A stretch of DNA of 64,000 nucleotides from NCBI RefSeq assembly GCF_000017625.1, contig NC_009712.1:1984001-2048000 (forward strand), in the 5' to 3' direction. The stretch is from Methanoregula boonei 6A8. GTDB lineage: Archaea > Halobacteriota > Methanomicrobia > Methanomicrobiales > Methanospirillaceae. This document shows positions 38,253 to 47,607 of the stretch, in pieces (positions within the stretch are counted from its first letter, which is position 1; each line of letters begins with the position of its first letter). The notes under the pieces are model-generated. The model was not told the origin of the DNA and ran no database searches. It saw only the letters and a list, made by a program, of their open reading frames with translations. The translations under genes were made by a program, and so were the position numbers.

Positions 38253-39182
38253 GTGAGATTTATAAGAGAATACATTCACCCTAGGGGATTGCTGGCAGGA
38301 CTCGCAATTGGGGACGCATTGGGTGCGCCTTTAGAGGGATCTCCGCAATCTGAAGCCTGGGTAACAAATATGCGGCCCGGCGGGCGCCATTTCCGGAGGG
38401 CCGGTCAGTACACGGACGACACCCTCCAGGCACTTGCGGTCGCGGAATCGCTTATTGCATGCGAGAGATTCGACCCGTCAGACCTCGTACAACGTTTTCT
38501 TTCCGGATACCGCAAACGGCCGGAATGGTACGGCCCTACCTCATCTGCTTTTTTCGATCTGGTTGGTTCCGGTACCCCGCCTCACCATGCCGCGTGGCTG
38601 GTCCACCGTCGCAATGGGGGGAGCCGGACAAACGGGAGCGTTATGAGAGGTTTTCCGCTTGGGATCTTTTACCCGGCTGACCATGCATATACCATCAGCA
38701 TAGACTGCTCCCGGATCACGCACTACGACACGGTGGCCGCTCACTGCTCCGCATGGATGACCATGATGGCAGCAGACCTGTGCCGGGGCGCGACCCGGAG
38801 ACGGGCTTTTATGCATGCACGCTCGCGGTGCCTGAATGCGGAAGTGCTTGCGGTCCTAGGCAGTTTCGAGCGGTACCCCCGTATCCCCTCTCTGGACGCC
38901 GTACAGTGTGCACACGCGGCGCTTTCGTGTTTCATGAACGCCAGGACATTTGAAAACGCACTCCTTGCCGCAGTCAATCTTGGCGGAGACGCGGATACCG
39001 TGGGGGCCTGCTGCGGGGCGCTTGCCGGGGCATACTGGGGTATGAACGCCGTACCGGAGCGGTGGAGCCGGATGATTGAGGGGTACGACGAGCTGATCCG
39101 TATTGCAGGGGCGTTGTGGGAGAGTCGGGAAGACCGGAAAGAACAGAGGTGGCGTGCGGATAACCGCGAGTTCTTACCATAA
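38253..39182 (+). CDS. ADP-ribosylglycohydrolase family protein
   Basis: A protein of about 309 residues of the DraG/ARH fold, which removes ADP-ribose from proteins or other targets. The di-magnesium ligands are intact: GDALGAP, YTDDT and GGDADTVG. GTG 38253 and the TTG just before it are both possible starts. No ADP-ribosyltransferase is adjacent, so the target is unknown. DraG acts on nitrogenase in some organisms, but no nif gene is here. Confidence 0.85.
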   Translation: MRFIREYIHPRGLLAGLAIGDALGAPLEGSPQSEAWVTNMRPGGRHFRRAGQYTDDTLQALAVAESLIACERFDPSDLVQRFLSGYRKRPEWYGPTSSAFFDLVGSGTPPHHAAWLVHRRNGGSRTNGSVMRGFPLGIFYPADHAYTISIDCSRITHYDTVAAHCSAWMTMMAADLCRGATRRRAFMHARSRCLNAEVLAVLGSFERYPRIPSLDAVQCAHAALSCFMNARTFENALLAAVNLGGDADTVGACCGALAGAYWGMNAVPERWSRMIEGYDELIRIAGALWESREDRKEQRWRADNREFLP

Positions 39183-39341
39183 TCTACTCTGGTGGGGGAG
39201 GTTTCAGACAACAAGTTGAAGCCCTGGGAACATCAGGGTAATCTCCAAGAAGGATAAGCAGAGTATACCGGGCTGATCTGCACGGCCACATTTCACACAC
39301 TTATGCCAAACGCAAGGGAAGAAAAAGGGCAATTTAAAGGA

Positions 39342-39788
39342 TCACGCAGGCCTGATCTCGACCAGCTTGAGGGCCCGACCCTTGCCGCAGATATCGGACG
39401 CGTTGCCCAGAACATCGGCAACCACGTATTTTTCACCCTCAACCACACCATCAGGCCGGCAGAGGGAATAGCTCCGGCACTCAGTTTTGTTGCAGGAGAA
39501 CTCCACCTTTATTTTGGAGTTGATCATTGCCATATCTGCAGAAATGAGCATGGTAACTGGCGCCTCCATTACTTCGACAGCGGTCGCACCGTTCAGATGG
39601 ACAGCACAGTCATGATGAGTACTCCGCACCGTGATGATCCGGTACCGGTGTCCCCGGTTAAGATTGTTACACGCTTTTTTGACCTTGCAGGTTTCGCATT
39701 CCGGAGACTCGCCTTCGTACACAAACTCGGTGCCGGGTTTTGCAAGCACCGTCCCCACAAGCGTCACTTTGGTTTTTGTCTCAGCCAT
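39342..39788 (-). CDS. UPF0179 family protein
   Basis: A 148-residue protein with cysteine pairs CETCKVKKAC and CNKTECRSYSLCR that recall a metal or Fe-S site. It matches the archaeal UPF0179 family, whose function is unknown. It is encoded 36 bases downstream of egsA on the same strand. Confidence 0.82.
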   Translation of the reverse strand: MAETKTKVTLVGTVLAKPGTEFVYEGESPECETCKVKKACNNLNRGHRYRIITVRSTHHDCAVHLNGATAVEVMEAPVTMLISADMAMINSKIKVEFSCNKTECRSYSLCRPDGVVEGEKYVVADVLGNASDICGKGRALKLVEIRPA

Positions 39789-39824
39789 GACAAACCTCCT
39801 GCATCCTTCTTTACGGGGATATAA

Positions 39825-40904
39825 TCAATCCGCATAAAGCATCTGGATAAGCTTCTCCGCGGAGTCCCGGGTAATACCCATGTCAAAGATGGTAAAGCGC
39901 TCCGGGCGGATAGTCTTTGCCATAAGGAGCGCCTCTACCGCAATCTCATCCGCTATGCCAACGTCAGTCGGTGTTACCGGGGCACCGATCGTCCGGAGGG
40001 ACTGACGGATTCCCCGCCAGTCGCCCCCATGGAGATACATCGATATGATCGTCCCTATCCCACAGCTTTCACCGTGAAGAGCTTTATTGGGGGCAAGCCG
40101 GTCGAGCGCATGGGAGAATTTATGCTCGCCGCCGCTGGCCGGCCGGGACGATCCGGCAATGCTCATAGCCACCCCGCTCGACACAAGGGCCTTGGTGACA
40201 AACCATGCCGATTGTTCCTGGTTTGGCCGGATGAGATCGGCATTCTTCACCAGAATCTCTGCAGTCATTTTGGAAAGGGCCACTGCATATTCACTCATGG
40301 GTTCACCCTTGATCCGGTGCGCCATCTCCCAGTCAAGGATCGCTGTGTAATTGGAGATCACATCAGCGCACCCGGCCGCAAGGAGACGGTGAGGGGCAGA
40401 TGCAATGATGCAGGTATCTGCAATGATCGCTATGGGGGGATGAGCTTCAAGGGAAACGTTACCTTCGCCGGTAGGTACCGATGCCCGGGCTGATGCAATG
40501 CCATCGTGGGAGGCAGCGGTTGGTACCGACACGAACTGTCGATCAAGGTTGTACGATACGATCTTTGCCGTATCGATAACCCGGCCGCCTCCGACACCGA
40601 TCACAAAGTCTACGTCCTTTGCCGCCTTCTCGGCATCCTTGATAACAGCCGGGCTGATCTCATCGGAGATATAGACCATTACGTCACAGGTCTTCCCGAT
40701 CACATCCTGAACCGTTTTTCCGGCCCGGTCCATCGTGTTTTTGCCGGAGATCAAAAGGGCGGACCTGCCCAGTTTGAGATCTTCGCACACAGGAGCGATC
40801 TGGCCGAGGACATCGTGACCGATCACCACGTCACGGGGTAACTGCATCCATTTGGACTTGTCAAAGACCTTCTCTTTGAGTAATTTTATAGCATCTGGGC
40901 TCAT
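39825..40904 (-). CDS. egsA: glycerol-1-phosphate dehydrogenase
   Basis: A 359-residue enzyme that reduces dihydroxyacetone phosphate to sn-glycerol-1-phosphate, the backbone of archaeal lipids. The nucleotide motif GVGGGRVIDTAKI, the NAD-binding region and zinc ligands (including ASHDGIASARAS and GGEHKFSHAL) are visible. Its ATG lies 11 bases from the divergent DUF63 start. An AT-rich TATA-like element for it therefore lies inside the DUF63 gene. Confidence 0.96.
   Translation of the reverse strand: MSPDAIKLLKEKVFDKSKWMQLPRDVVIGHDVLGQIAPVCEDLKLGRSALLISGKNTMDRAGKTVQDVIGKTCDVMVYISDEISPAVIKDAEKAAKDVDFVIGVGGGRVIDTAKIVSYNLDRQFVSVPTAASHDGIASARASVPTGEGNVSLEAHPPIAIIADTCIIASAPHRLLAAGCADVISNYTAILDWEMAHRIKGEPMSEYAVALSKMTAEILVKNADLIRPNQEQSAWFVTKALVSSGVAMSIAGSSRPASGGEHKFSHALDRLAPNKALHGESCGIGTIISMYLHGGDWRGIRQSLRTIGAPVTPTDVGIADEIAVEALLMAKTIRPERFTIFDMGITRDSAEKLIQMLYAD
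40883..40889 (+). promoter_or_regulatory. TATA box for DUF63, inside egsA
   Basis: TTTTATA lies 26 bases before the DUF63 ATG, within the first codons of divergent egsA. Transcription would begin nearly at the ATG, giving a leaderless mRNA. Confidence 0.45.
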
Positions 40905-40915
40905 CCGGATTATGA

Positions 40916-41782
40916 ATGATTAGTGATTTCCTATACAAATATTACATCGATCCAGTAAAATACGGTGAACCCTACAATATTGTTGAAACACTGACTTACG
41001 CGATCATCCTTATCATAGGAGTATATTTACTGTACCGGTGGTTCTCTAACTCTGCATGGCTCTTGGATCATGGGATAAAGCTTGATTCCTCATTTATCCT
41101 TGCCACGCTGCCCTATGTTGTGCTTGGCGGCGTGCTCCGGGTGATCCAGGATACCGGGATGGTTGGGGGGGACTGGCAGTACCTGATCGTCACTCCCCCG
41201 ATCTACTTTGTACTGTTCTTCTTTACCCTCGCAATGATTTTTATCGGAGGTACCCTGAAGAAAAACGGACTTATAAAAGATTTCCTGTCATTCTATGCAT
41301 TCATTGGCTGCATGTCGGTTTTTGTCGTATCGCTTATCCTTCTTTCATGGGGTATGGCCCACGCTCATGTTGATCTATTCATCCTTGCGATAATCCTGCT
41401 TATGGCCCTTGCGGCAACAGTGCTGGTGTGGGGCTTCATGAGATATATCCTCTCTTGGGAATATGTGCAGGATCCTCTCTATATTGCTCTTATTTTCGGG
41501 CAGATGCTGGACGCAAGTGCCACCAGTTACGGACTCACCTTCCACCCTGCCGTACATTATATAGAGCAGCACGTGGTCGGGTCTAACCTGATTGCAATGA
41601 CGGGGACCGCGTTTGTCATGTACCCGCTCAAGCTGGTCATCCTCTTCCCGGCCATCTATATCATGCAACTCTACCGTAAGGAGGCAAATGCGACCTTCTG
41701 GCACCTGGTGCTCCTTGCAATGATCGTAGTCGGCCTTGCCCCGGGTATACGTGATATGATCCGGATGGTCCTGTATGTCTGA
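40916..41782 (+). CDS. DUF63 multi-pass membrane protein
   Basis: A 288-residue integral membrane protein with about seven to eight hydrophobic helices. The opening (DFLYKYYIDPV) and the segment LPYVVLGGVLRVIQDTG are typical of DUF63, a euryarchaeal family of unknown role. The SpoIIM-like gene overlaps it by eight bases, so the two are coupled. Confidence 0.85.
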   Translation: MISDFLYKYYIDPVKYGEPYNIVETLTYAIILIIGVYLLYRWFSNSAWLLDHGIKLDSSFILATLPYVVLGGVLRVIQDTGMVGGDWQYLIVTPPIYFVLFFFTLAMIFIGGTLKKNGLIKDFLSFYAFIGCMSVFVVSLILLSWGMAHAHVDLFILAIILLMALAATVLVWGFMRYILSWEYVQDPLYIALIFGQMLDASATSYGLTFHPAVHYIEQHVVGSNLIAMTGTAFVMYPLKLVILFPAIYIMQLYRKEANATFWHLVLLAMIVVGLAPGIRDMIRMVLYV

Positions 41783-42368
41783 TTCCGGTGTCCCGACCAT
41801 CCAGATGAGATTCCTTTTAAGGACAACCGCAACGGTCACCATTCTTATTTTTATCATCTCCCTGATTGCAGGATGGATCGGAACCCTGCACAACCCTGCA
41901 ATAGGTAACGAGCTCCTTGCCCTCTTCGAGAAAGAGATCGCAGGTCAGATTACGATGGATAACCCGGCTAACATGTGCATGATGATCTTTGCAAATAACC
42001 TCGAAGCCTGCATCCTGCTCTTTCTGGGGGGGGCCACATTCGGCATCCTGACGCTCATAATCCTGAGCCTGAACGGGATCGTAATCGGTGCAGTCACCGA
42101 GATCATCAGCAAAGGGCATTCCATACTCTTTATTGCCGCCGCCATCATCCCCCATGGAATCTTCGAGATCCCCGCATTCATTATCGCATCCACGCTTGGA
42201 TTCTGTATGGCACAGTCGCTGATCGCAGAGTGGTACGGGGTTGCCGATACCGCGGCCGATGCCCAGCGGTTCGCCCGGCTGTTTCTCTTGTATGTATTGC
42301 CCCTTATCACCGTCGCAGCAATTGTCGAGGCTTTTATTACGCCGGCAATCATACAAATGGTAGCATAA
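41775..42368 (+). CDS. SpoIIM (DUF95) family membrane protein
   Basis: A 197-residue protein with about five membrane helices. The [20 protein letters not shown] and [13 protein letters not shown] motifs are the SpoIIM/DUF95 signatures. Methanogens do not sporulate; archaeal members are of unknown function and may act in membrane remodelling. It is coupled to DUF63 upstream, and proS follows 28 bases later. Confidence 0.87.
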   Translation: MSDSGVPTIQMRFLLRTTATVTILIFIISLIAGWIGTLHNPAIGNELLALFEKEIAGQITMDNPANMCMMIFANNLEACILLFLGGATFGILTLIILSLNGIVIGAVTEIISKGHSILFIAAAIIPHGIFEIPAFIIASTLGFCMAQSLIAEWYGVADTAADAQRFARLFLLYVLPLITVAAIVEAFITPAIIQMVA

Positions 42369-42396
42369 CCGCAAAATATCCGAGGGTACAATTATC

Positions 42397-43833
42397 ATGG
42401 AAACAGACACGGGCGCCCTGCCAAAAAAGCAGGATTTTTCTGAATGGTACAACGAGATTCTGTGGCGTGCGGAGATCATGGATGTCCGCTACCCGGTAAA
42501 AGGACTCTATGTCTGGTTTCCGTACGGATTTGCGATTCGCAAGTTCGTGTACCAGCACCTTCGCGAACTGCTTGACCGGGATCACAAAGAGACACTGTTT
42601 CCCCTGCTTATCCCGGAACAGGAGTTCATGAAAGAGGCCGAGCACATCAAGGGATTTGAGGATGAAGTCTACTGGGTCACCCACGGCGGCACTACACCCC
42701 TTGAAGTGAAACTGGCCCTCCGCCCCACAAGCGAAACTGCGATCTACCCGATGTTTGCTCTCTGGGTGCGCTCCCATGCCGACCTCCCTATAAAGATCTA
42801 CCAGATTGTCAACACCTTCCGGTATGAGACCAAGCAAACACGGCCACTGATCCGGCTCCGCGAGATCACCTCGTTTATGGAATCTCATACGGTCCATGCA
42901 ACCTGGGACGAGGCCGAAATCCAGGTAGAATCGGAGATCGCACTCACCCGTGAATTTTATCGGAACCTCTGTATCCCGATCATCATCTCAAAGCGTCCTG
43001 ACTGGGACAAATTCCCCGGTGCTGATTACACGATTGCGGTAGATGCGATCATGCCTAATGGCAAGACGCTCCAGATCGGGACTGTCCACCATCTCGGCAA
43101 TCATTTTTCCCGGACCTTCAATATCCAGTACGAGGACAAGAACGGGGAGCAGAAAGAGGCATATCAGACCTGCTACGGCATTTCGGAGCGCTGTATCGCA
43201 GCGCTGATCTCCCTCCATGGGGATGACAAGGGTCTGATTCTCCCACCGACGGTCGCGACGTTCCAGGTGGTGATCGTTCCGATCACCATAGGGAAGCGCC
43301 ACGAAGATGTGCTCGCAGCTGCAGGAAAACTCAAAAATGATCTCGAAAACGCCGGTCTCCGGGTCACACTCGATACGCGGGACCTGAGGCCCGGGGCGAA
43401 ATATTACTGGTGGGAGATTCGGGGCGTTCCTCTCCGGCTCGAACTGGGGCCAAGGGATCTCGATTCCGGGAAAGCGATGGCAGTAACGCGGACGGGCGAG
43501 AAGACGACGATCTGCCTTGCGAATGCTGCGGAGGACACGACAAGCATTCTGACCGGGATCACGGATGCGATCCGGGCCAAAGCCGGGGAGCACACCAAAT
43601 CCCATCTCTGCACGACGCACACCATGGACGGGCTGGACATCGCACTCAATGAAGGAAAGGTGGCAGTAGTGCACTGGTGCCGTGACCGGACCTGTGGGGA
43701 CACTATTGAGGAAAAGGCCAACTCGAGCCTGCTCGGAACAGAGGTCAGGTCGGAATATATCGAAGCGACAGATGGGCCATGCATCATCTGCGGCAAACCA
43801 GGGAAAGCAACTCTCGTTGGCAGAACCTACTGA
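42397..43833 (+). CDS. proS: prolyl-tRNA synthetase (archaeal type)
   Basis: A 478-residue class II synthetase. Motif 2 ([17 protein letters not shown]) and motif 3 ([10 protein letters not shown]) are present. The C-terminal zinc-containing domain ends in a conserved Tyr (GRTY). There is no bacterial-type editing insertion, so it is the archaeal/eukaryotic form. It probably shares a transcript with the DUF63-SpoIIM pair. Confidence 0.96.
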   Translation: METDTGALPKKQDFSEWYNEILWRAEIMDVRYPVKGLYVWFPYGFAIRKFVYQHLRELLDRDHKETLFPLLIPEQEFMKEAEHIKGFEDEVYWVTHGGTTPLEVKLALRPTSETAIYPMFALWVRSHADLPIKIYQIVNTFRYETKQTRPLIRLREITSFMESHTVHATWDEAEIQVESEIALTREFYRNLCIPIIISKRPDWDKFPGADYTIAVDAIMPNGKTLQIGTVHHLGNHFSRTFNIQYEDKNGEQKEAYQTCYGISERCIAALISLHGDDKGLILPPTVATFQVVIVPITIGKRHEDVLAAAGKLKNDLENAGLRVTLDTRDLRPGAKYYWWEIRGVPLRLELGPRDLDSGKAMAVTRTGEKTTICLANAAEDTTSILTGITDAIRAKAGEHTKSHLCTTHTMDGLDIALNEGKVAVVHWCRDRTCGDTIEEKANSSLLGTEVRSEYIEATDGPCIICGKPGKATLVGRTY

Positions 43834-43979
43834 TCCTATTTAACCGGTCAACTAACAGGCGAAACCATAGAGCGCGAGTCAGATTCCGGGCGTTAATGTT
43901 AAAAGAGAAAAAAACCCCCTATTTATACAAGCGGTTGCACCGGGCGATTGTAAGCCACGATGTGATCCTTGAGGCCCGT

Positions 43980-44936
43980 ATGAACTCGACAATTCTGGCA
44001 GTTATTCTTCTTATATTGATTGTACTGCCAGTATCTGCTGATCTTACCGTAATTAATACGAGCACCCCCCAGACTATTGTAAAGGCAGATACGGTAACTC
44101 TCTCGGGGTCCGGTGCCCAGAATGGTTCGATTACTCTCTGGATTTTCGGGAGCAATTATTTTGCCACCATGACAACGACACCGGATAAAAAAGGGAATTA
44201 TACCTTTACGCTCAAGCCGGCAGATACAAACCGGTTCTCCCCGGGAAAATATGCTTTCCTGATTCAGGATCCCGGAGCTAACCAGGTGTTTGAGATCGGG
44301 CCGCTATCCTGGTCTGATGGCAGCATCCGCATTTCAGACCGCGGAAAAGTTGTAGAAAATATAGGTTCTCCGGCAACTTTTCCGGCTAATATTGTGCCGG
44401 TGGCCGAGACTGTTCTTAATGCTTCAGACAGACCCGATGTGGATGATATTTTTACCCCGTATTATTTTTACGTGGAGGAGCCTACTATCCACTTCAACCG
44501 GGAAAATAGTGCCGGAAGCCTGCCCGACCAGACCACTGGTGAAGCACTACTCATCACCGGAACCACAAACATTGGAACCGAAAACCAGCTCCAGGTCAGC
44601 GTCCGGAATGCAACATCGGGAGATCTGGTCACCTCACAAACTATCCCGGTGGTGGAAGGTGCCAATACCAACCAGTGGACCTATTCACTCAACGAACCGG
44701 GCCTTCCGCCCGGTTCATATACGGTGACTGTTGGAGAGCAAAAGTACACAACCAAAGGCAGCGCATCAGCACAGCTCATGATCCGGGAATATCTGATTGC
44801 TGGCAACTCTTCCTTTATCCCTCAACCGGAACTTCCCCCGGGGACAACACCCTTTGATGTTCTTCTCCCCCTCCTGATCAGCGGTGCTGCTCTTGCCATT
44901 ATCGGGATCATTATGCTCGTATCGTTGCGAAAGTAA
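43980..44936 (+). CDS. surface protein with C-terminal membrane anchor (DUF3821-like)
   Basis: A protein of about 318 residues starting MNSTILAVILL, with a signal peptide (cleavage near Ala20), a long Thr/Asn-rich extracellular beta domain and one C-terminal membrane helix (about 295-315) with a short basic tail. The pattern and composition recall DUF3821 surface proteins of Methanomicrobiales; that name is tentative. Upstream in-frame codons lie inside proS, so the start is set at 43980. Confidence 0.7.
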   Translation: MNSTILAVILLILIVLPVSADLTVINTSTPQTIVKADTVTLSGSGAQNGSITLWIFGSNYFATMTTTPDKKGNYTFTLKPADTNRFSPGKYAFLIQDPGANQVFEIGPLSWSDGSIRISDRGKVVENIGSPATFPANIVPVAETVLNASDRPDVDDIFTPYYFYVEEPTIHFNRENSAGSLPDQTTGEALLITGTTNIGTENQLQVSVRNATSGDLVTSQTIPVVEGANTNQWTYSLNEPGLPPGSYTVTVGEQKYTTKGSASAQLMIREYLIAGNSSFIPQPELPPGTTPFDVLLPLLISGAALAIIGIIMLVSLRK

Positions 44937-45031
44937 CAGCACTCCCTTTTTTGGCAACGGCATTATATATCAGGATCGCAGACTTTTTCGCCAGCTTTGA
45001 CGAAATCAGAAAGCACTATCAGAAAAAAGGA

Positions 45032-45487
45032 TCAGCACCGGTCACAAAAATACCGGGTATATACTTTTGTGGAGCGCATATCTCCGTGAATTTCCTTTTT
45101 TCCGCCACGGAAAAAGAGTCGGTTGCACTTGGCGCATTTCTTGGGACGAAGTGCATCCAACATACCCATAGGAAGCTCGAGGGAGAAATCCGATTTTGTC
45201 CATTCTTCGCGGGGCTTCTCAGCGTTTTGTTCATAGGTGCTGAGAAGATCCATGATCTGGGAAGGGGGAACCCCTAAGTCCGCAAATTTCTTAAATACAA
45301 AATAATTGAAGATTAGCCACGAAAGATCGGAACGATCGAGAATGCCGTCGTACTCGCCAATGGACTCTTCGAAGTCCTCCAGTGAACAGCCGCACAGCGG
45401 GCATTTGCCACCCACCAGCTCGTCGAGGAACACCTCTTCCTGACAACCCGGGCAAGTGGTATGAGGGGCATGCATGCGTGACGTCAT
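45032..45487 (-). CDS. conserved double zinc-ribbon protein, unknown function
   Basis: A 151-residue soluble protein with CPGCQEE and CPLCGCS pairs at the N-terminus and CAKCNRLF and CDRC at the C-terminus. An acidic helical middle (SIGEYDGILDRSDLSWLIFNYFVFKK) lies between. Two ribbons at opposite ends suggest a nucleic-acid or protein adaptor. The start ATG at 45487 has AAGGTT upstream. It is followed by no same-strand gene; the family is not recognised. Confidence 0.7.
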   Translation of the reverse strand: MTSRMHAPHTTCPGCQEEVFLDELVGGKCPLCGCSLEDFEESIGEYDGILDRSDLSWLIFNYFVFKKFADLGVPPSQIMDLLSTYEQNAEKPREEWTKSDFSLELPMGMLDALRPKKCAKCNRLFFRGGKKEIHGDMRSTKVYTRYFCDRC

Positions 45488-45652
45488 AGGTAACCTTTTC
45501 GTTTGTATTCACTTTGCGGATGCAGAAAGATCGCATGAAGATTGTCTCAGATTGGATATATCTGCCTGATCATACATGATACGGACGGACACTTATAGAT
45601 ATCATCCGTGCATATCCTCCCCGATAAGAGGTTTGTGGCACCTGATATCGTT

Positions 45653-45961
45653 TCACGAGGTCTCAGGCTCCTGAGGCTCCATGACAAGGGTTCCAAAGAT
45701 CACTTTTTCGAGAACCTGGGCAACGTAACGGATATACATAGCCTTCTCCAGATCCTCGTTTCTGTGGACATCTGCATAGATCTGGAGACGCAAGAGCGCA
45801 AAACGGAACTGGTCAAGGGTCTCGTCATCGAGCTTCATTGCCTGACGGTACACCGGTTCCAGCAGATCGGGAAATACCTGAGGACTCTCCAGACAGGCAA
45901 TAACCGGTTCATAAATGGGAAGCGGGGCTGATTTCCCGGAAAGGATCCGAAGGAAGTCCAT
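45653..45961 (-). CDS. conserved hypothetical protein next to mrp
   Basis: A 102-residue helical, acidic protein (MDFLRILSGKSAPLPIY...). It begins 6 bases after the mrp stop, so it is cotranscribed with the Fe-S carrier ATPase. It has no cysteine motif and no membrane segment apart from a mildly hydrophobic C-terminal stretch. It could be a partner of Mrp, but this rests on position alone. Confidence 0.65.
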   Translation of the reverse strand: MDFLRILSGKSAPLPIYEPVIACLESPQVFPDLLEPVYRQAMKLDDETLDQFRFALLRLQIYADVHRNEDLEKAMYIRYVAQVLEKVIFGTLVMEPQEPETS

Positions 45962-45967
45962 GCCGGC

Positions 45968-46861
45968 TTATCCCTCGACCACTTTGATAAGCGCTTCCAT
46001 AACCTTGTCCACGCTCGCCCATGTTGTACTGTCGCCACGCCGGATAATGAACGGTCTGCCCTCATCACCTGCCTTACGCATATCAATATCGATCGGAATT
46101 GCCCCAAGGAACGGAACCGAGAACTCATCGGCAATCTTTTTACCGCCGCCTTTGCCAAAAAGGTCGATCTCCTGACCGCAGTGGGGACAGACCATCCCGC
46201 TCATATTCTCAATAACGCCAAGCACAGGGAGGCCGAGTTTTTCCACGAACTTGATGGCTTTTTTTGAATCCAGTGTGGCAACGTCCTGAGGAGTGGTCAC
46301 GATCACGGCACCGCGCACGTTGGGTGCAAGCTGAGCAATCGTGAGAGCCTCATCCCCAGTGCCCGGGGGAAGGTCCACGACAAGGTAGTCCAGGTATCCC
46401 CAGTTTACATCAGTGAGGAACTGGTTGATCGCCGCCATCTTCATGGGCCCGCGCCAGATAATCGGTGTGCTTTTATCCGGCAGGAGAAATGCCATGGAAA
46501 TAACCGAAAGGGCACCGGTTACCCGGACCGGTTCAATCTTGGTACCGATAGTCGAGAGCTTGTACTCTTCTATCCCGAGCATCTTTGGGATATTGGGGCC
46601 ATGCATATCCAAGTCAAGGAGCCCGACTTTTTTACCGTGGCTGGAGAGCGCGTAGGCAAGATTTACCGATACTGTCGATTTTCCTACACCGCCTTTTCCC
46701 GAAAGCACCAGAATAACGTGCTTTACATCGATGTCCGCTTTGGGGGGCAGGCCTGGCTTTGCATCGGAGCAGGTTCCTGCCGTCGCGCAGCTGGAGCATT
46801 CGTGGGAGCAGGTATCCTTCGTGGGTTTTTCCGGCAGGGCGCCGGTAGATTTCTTTGCCAT
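45968..46861 (-). CDS. mrp: Mrp/NBP35-type Fe-S cluster carrier ATPase
   Basis: A 297-residue P-loop ATPase (LSGKGGVGKSTVSVNLAYAL) with later switch regions (DYLVVDLPPGTGDEALTI). The N-terminus has CSHECSSCATAGTC, and a C-terminal CPHCGQ pair can bridge an Fe-S cluster between subunits. It delivers clusters to apoproteins. ATG 46861 is used because further upstream codons form an unlikely extension. Confidence 0.92.
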   Translation of the reverse strand: MAKKSTGALPEKPTKDTCSHECSSCATAGTCSDAKPGLPPKADIDVKHVILVLSGKGGVGKSTVSVNLAYALSSHGKKVGLLDLDMHGPNIPKMLGIEEYKLSTIGTKIEPVRVTGALSVISMAFLLPDKSTPIIWRGPMKMAAINQFLTDVNWGYLDYLVVDLPPGTGDEALTIAQLAPNVRGAVIVTTPQDVATLDSKKAIKFVEKLGLPVLGVIENMSGMVCPHCGQEIDLFGKGGGKKIADEFSVPFLGAIPIDIDMRKAGDEGRPFIIRRGDSTTWASVDKVMEALIKVVEG

Positions 46862-47092
46862 GGTTGCCTCTGAAGTACAGTAAGAGTACTTCTTTCCTGT
46901 TGTATTCACCTTGTGAGACAATAAACATGCGGAGAGGGCAACCGGCATGCATGAGGGGAGGTGAAGGAGTGCCCGTTCATAAGCGGGAAATGAACGAAAG
47001 ATCGAGTAAATCGTGATGTATGACATCGTTGTGTATGATCAAAATTTTATGGACTGTGCCCTTGATGATGCAAGAAGAGGGGAAATGTAATT

Positions 47093-47544
47093 ATGGAATC
47101 ATTAAGTGTACGGATTTCCGTTAAAAGCCTCCCGAGCGCATACACATGCGCTGGAGCGAACAAATAACCTGAGATCGAAGTCGGGCGTGTAAACGTGCAA
47201 CACGCAAAATGCCTTGCCCTCATCTGTACGGATCCTGATGCCCCGGGTGGCAGGGGATTCATTCACTGGATAGCCTGAAAAATAGTACTGGCAAGACTCA
47301 TACCGGAGAAAATCCTTCAGGACCCCGAGGTGACCTTCCCGATCCGGGCGGTCCGGGGAACCAACAGTTTTGGGACAATCGGGTACTTCGGCCCCTGCCC
47401 GCCCCATGGGAAGACCCCCGGAACTTCTTCAAGGTTTACGGGCTCGATACAGAACTTGATCTCGCACCCGGTGCCGCCAAAGACCAGTTGGTTGAAGCGA
47501 TGAATGGGCAGGCCATCCTGTACTGGGAGACCTTTGTCACGTAG
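47093..47544 (+). pseudogene. YbhB/YbcL (PEBP) family protein, inactivated
   Basis: ATG 47093 opens a frame with PEBP features: KSLPSAYTCAGAN, ALICTDPDAPGGRGFIHWIA and GTIGYFGPCPPHGK. A TAA at 47165 and a TGA at 47276 interrupt it. A one-base loss in a C run near 47412 then shifts to the frame reading NFFKVYGLDTELDLAPGAA, which ends at TAG 47542. The order and spacing match a complete YbhB/YbcL protein of about 150 residues. Three lesions make inactivity nearly certain. Confidence 0.88.
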
Positions 47545-47607
47545 TGACGGTAACGGCACGACAGTCGTCAGCCTTAATGCCCCCCGCCCCCTAAATTGAC
47601 ACTACGC

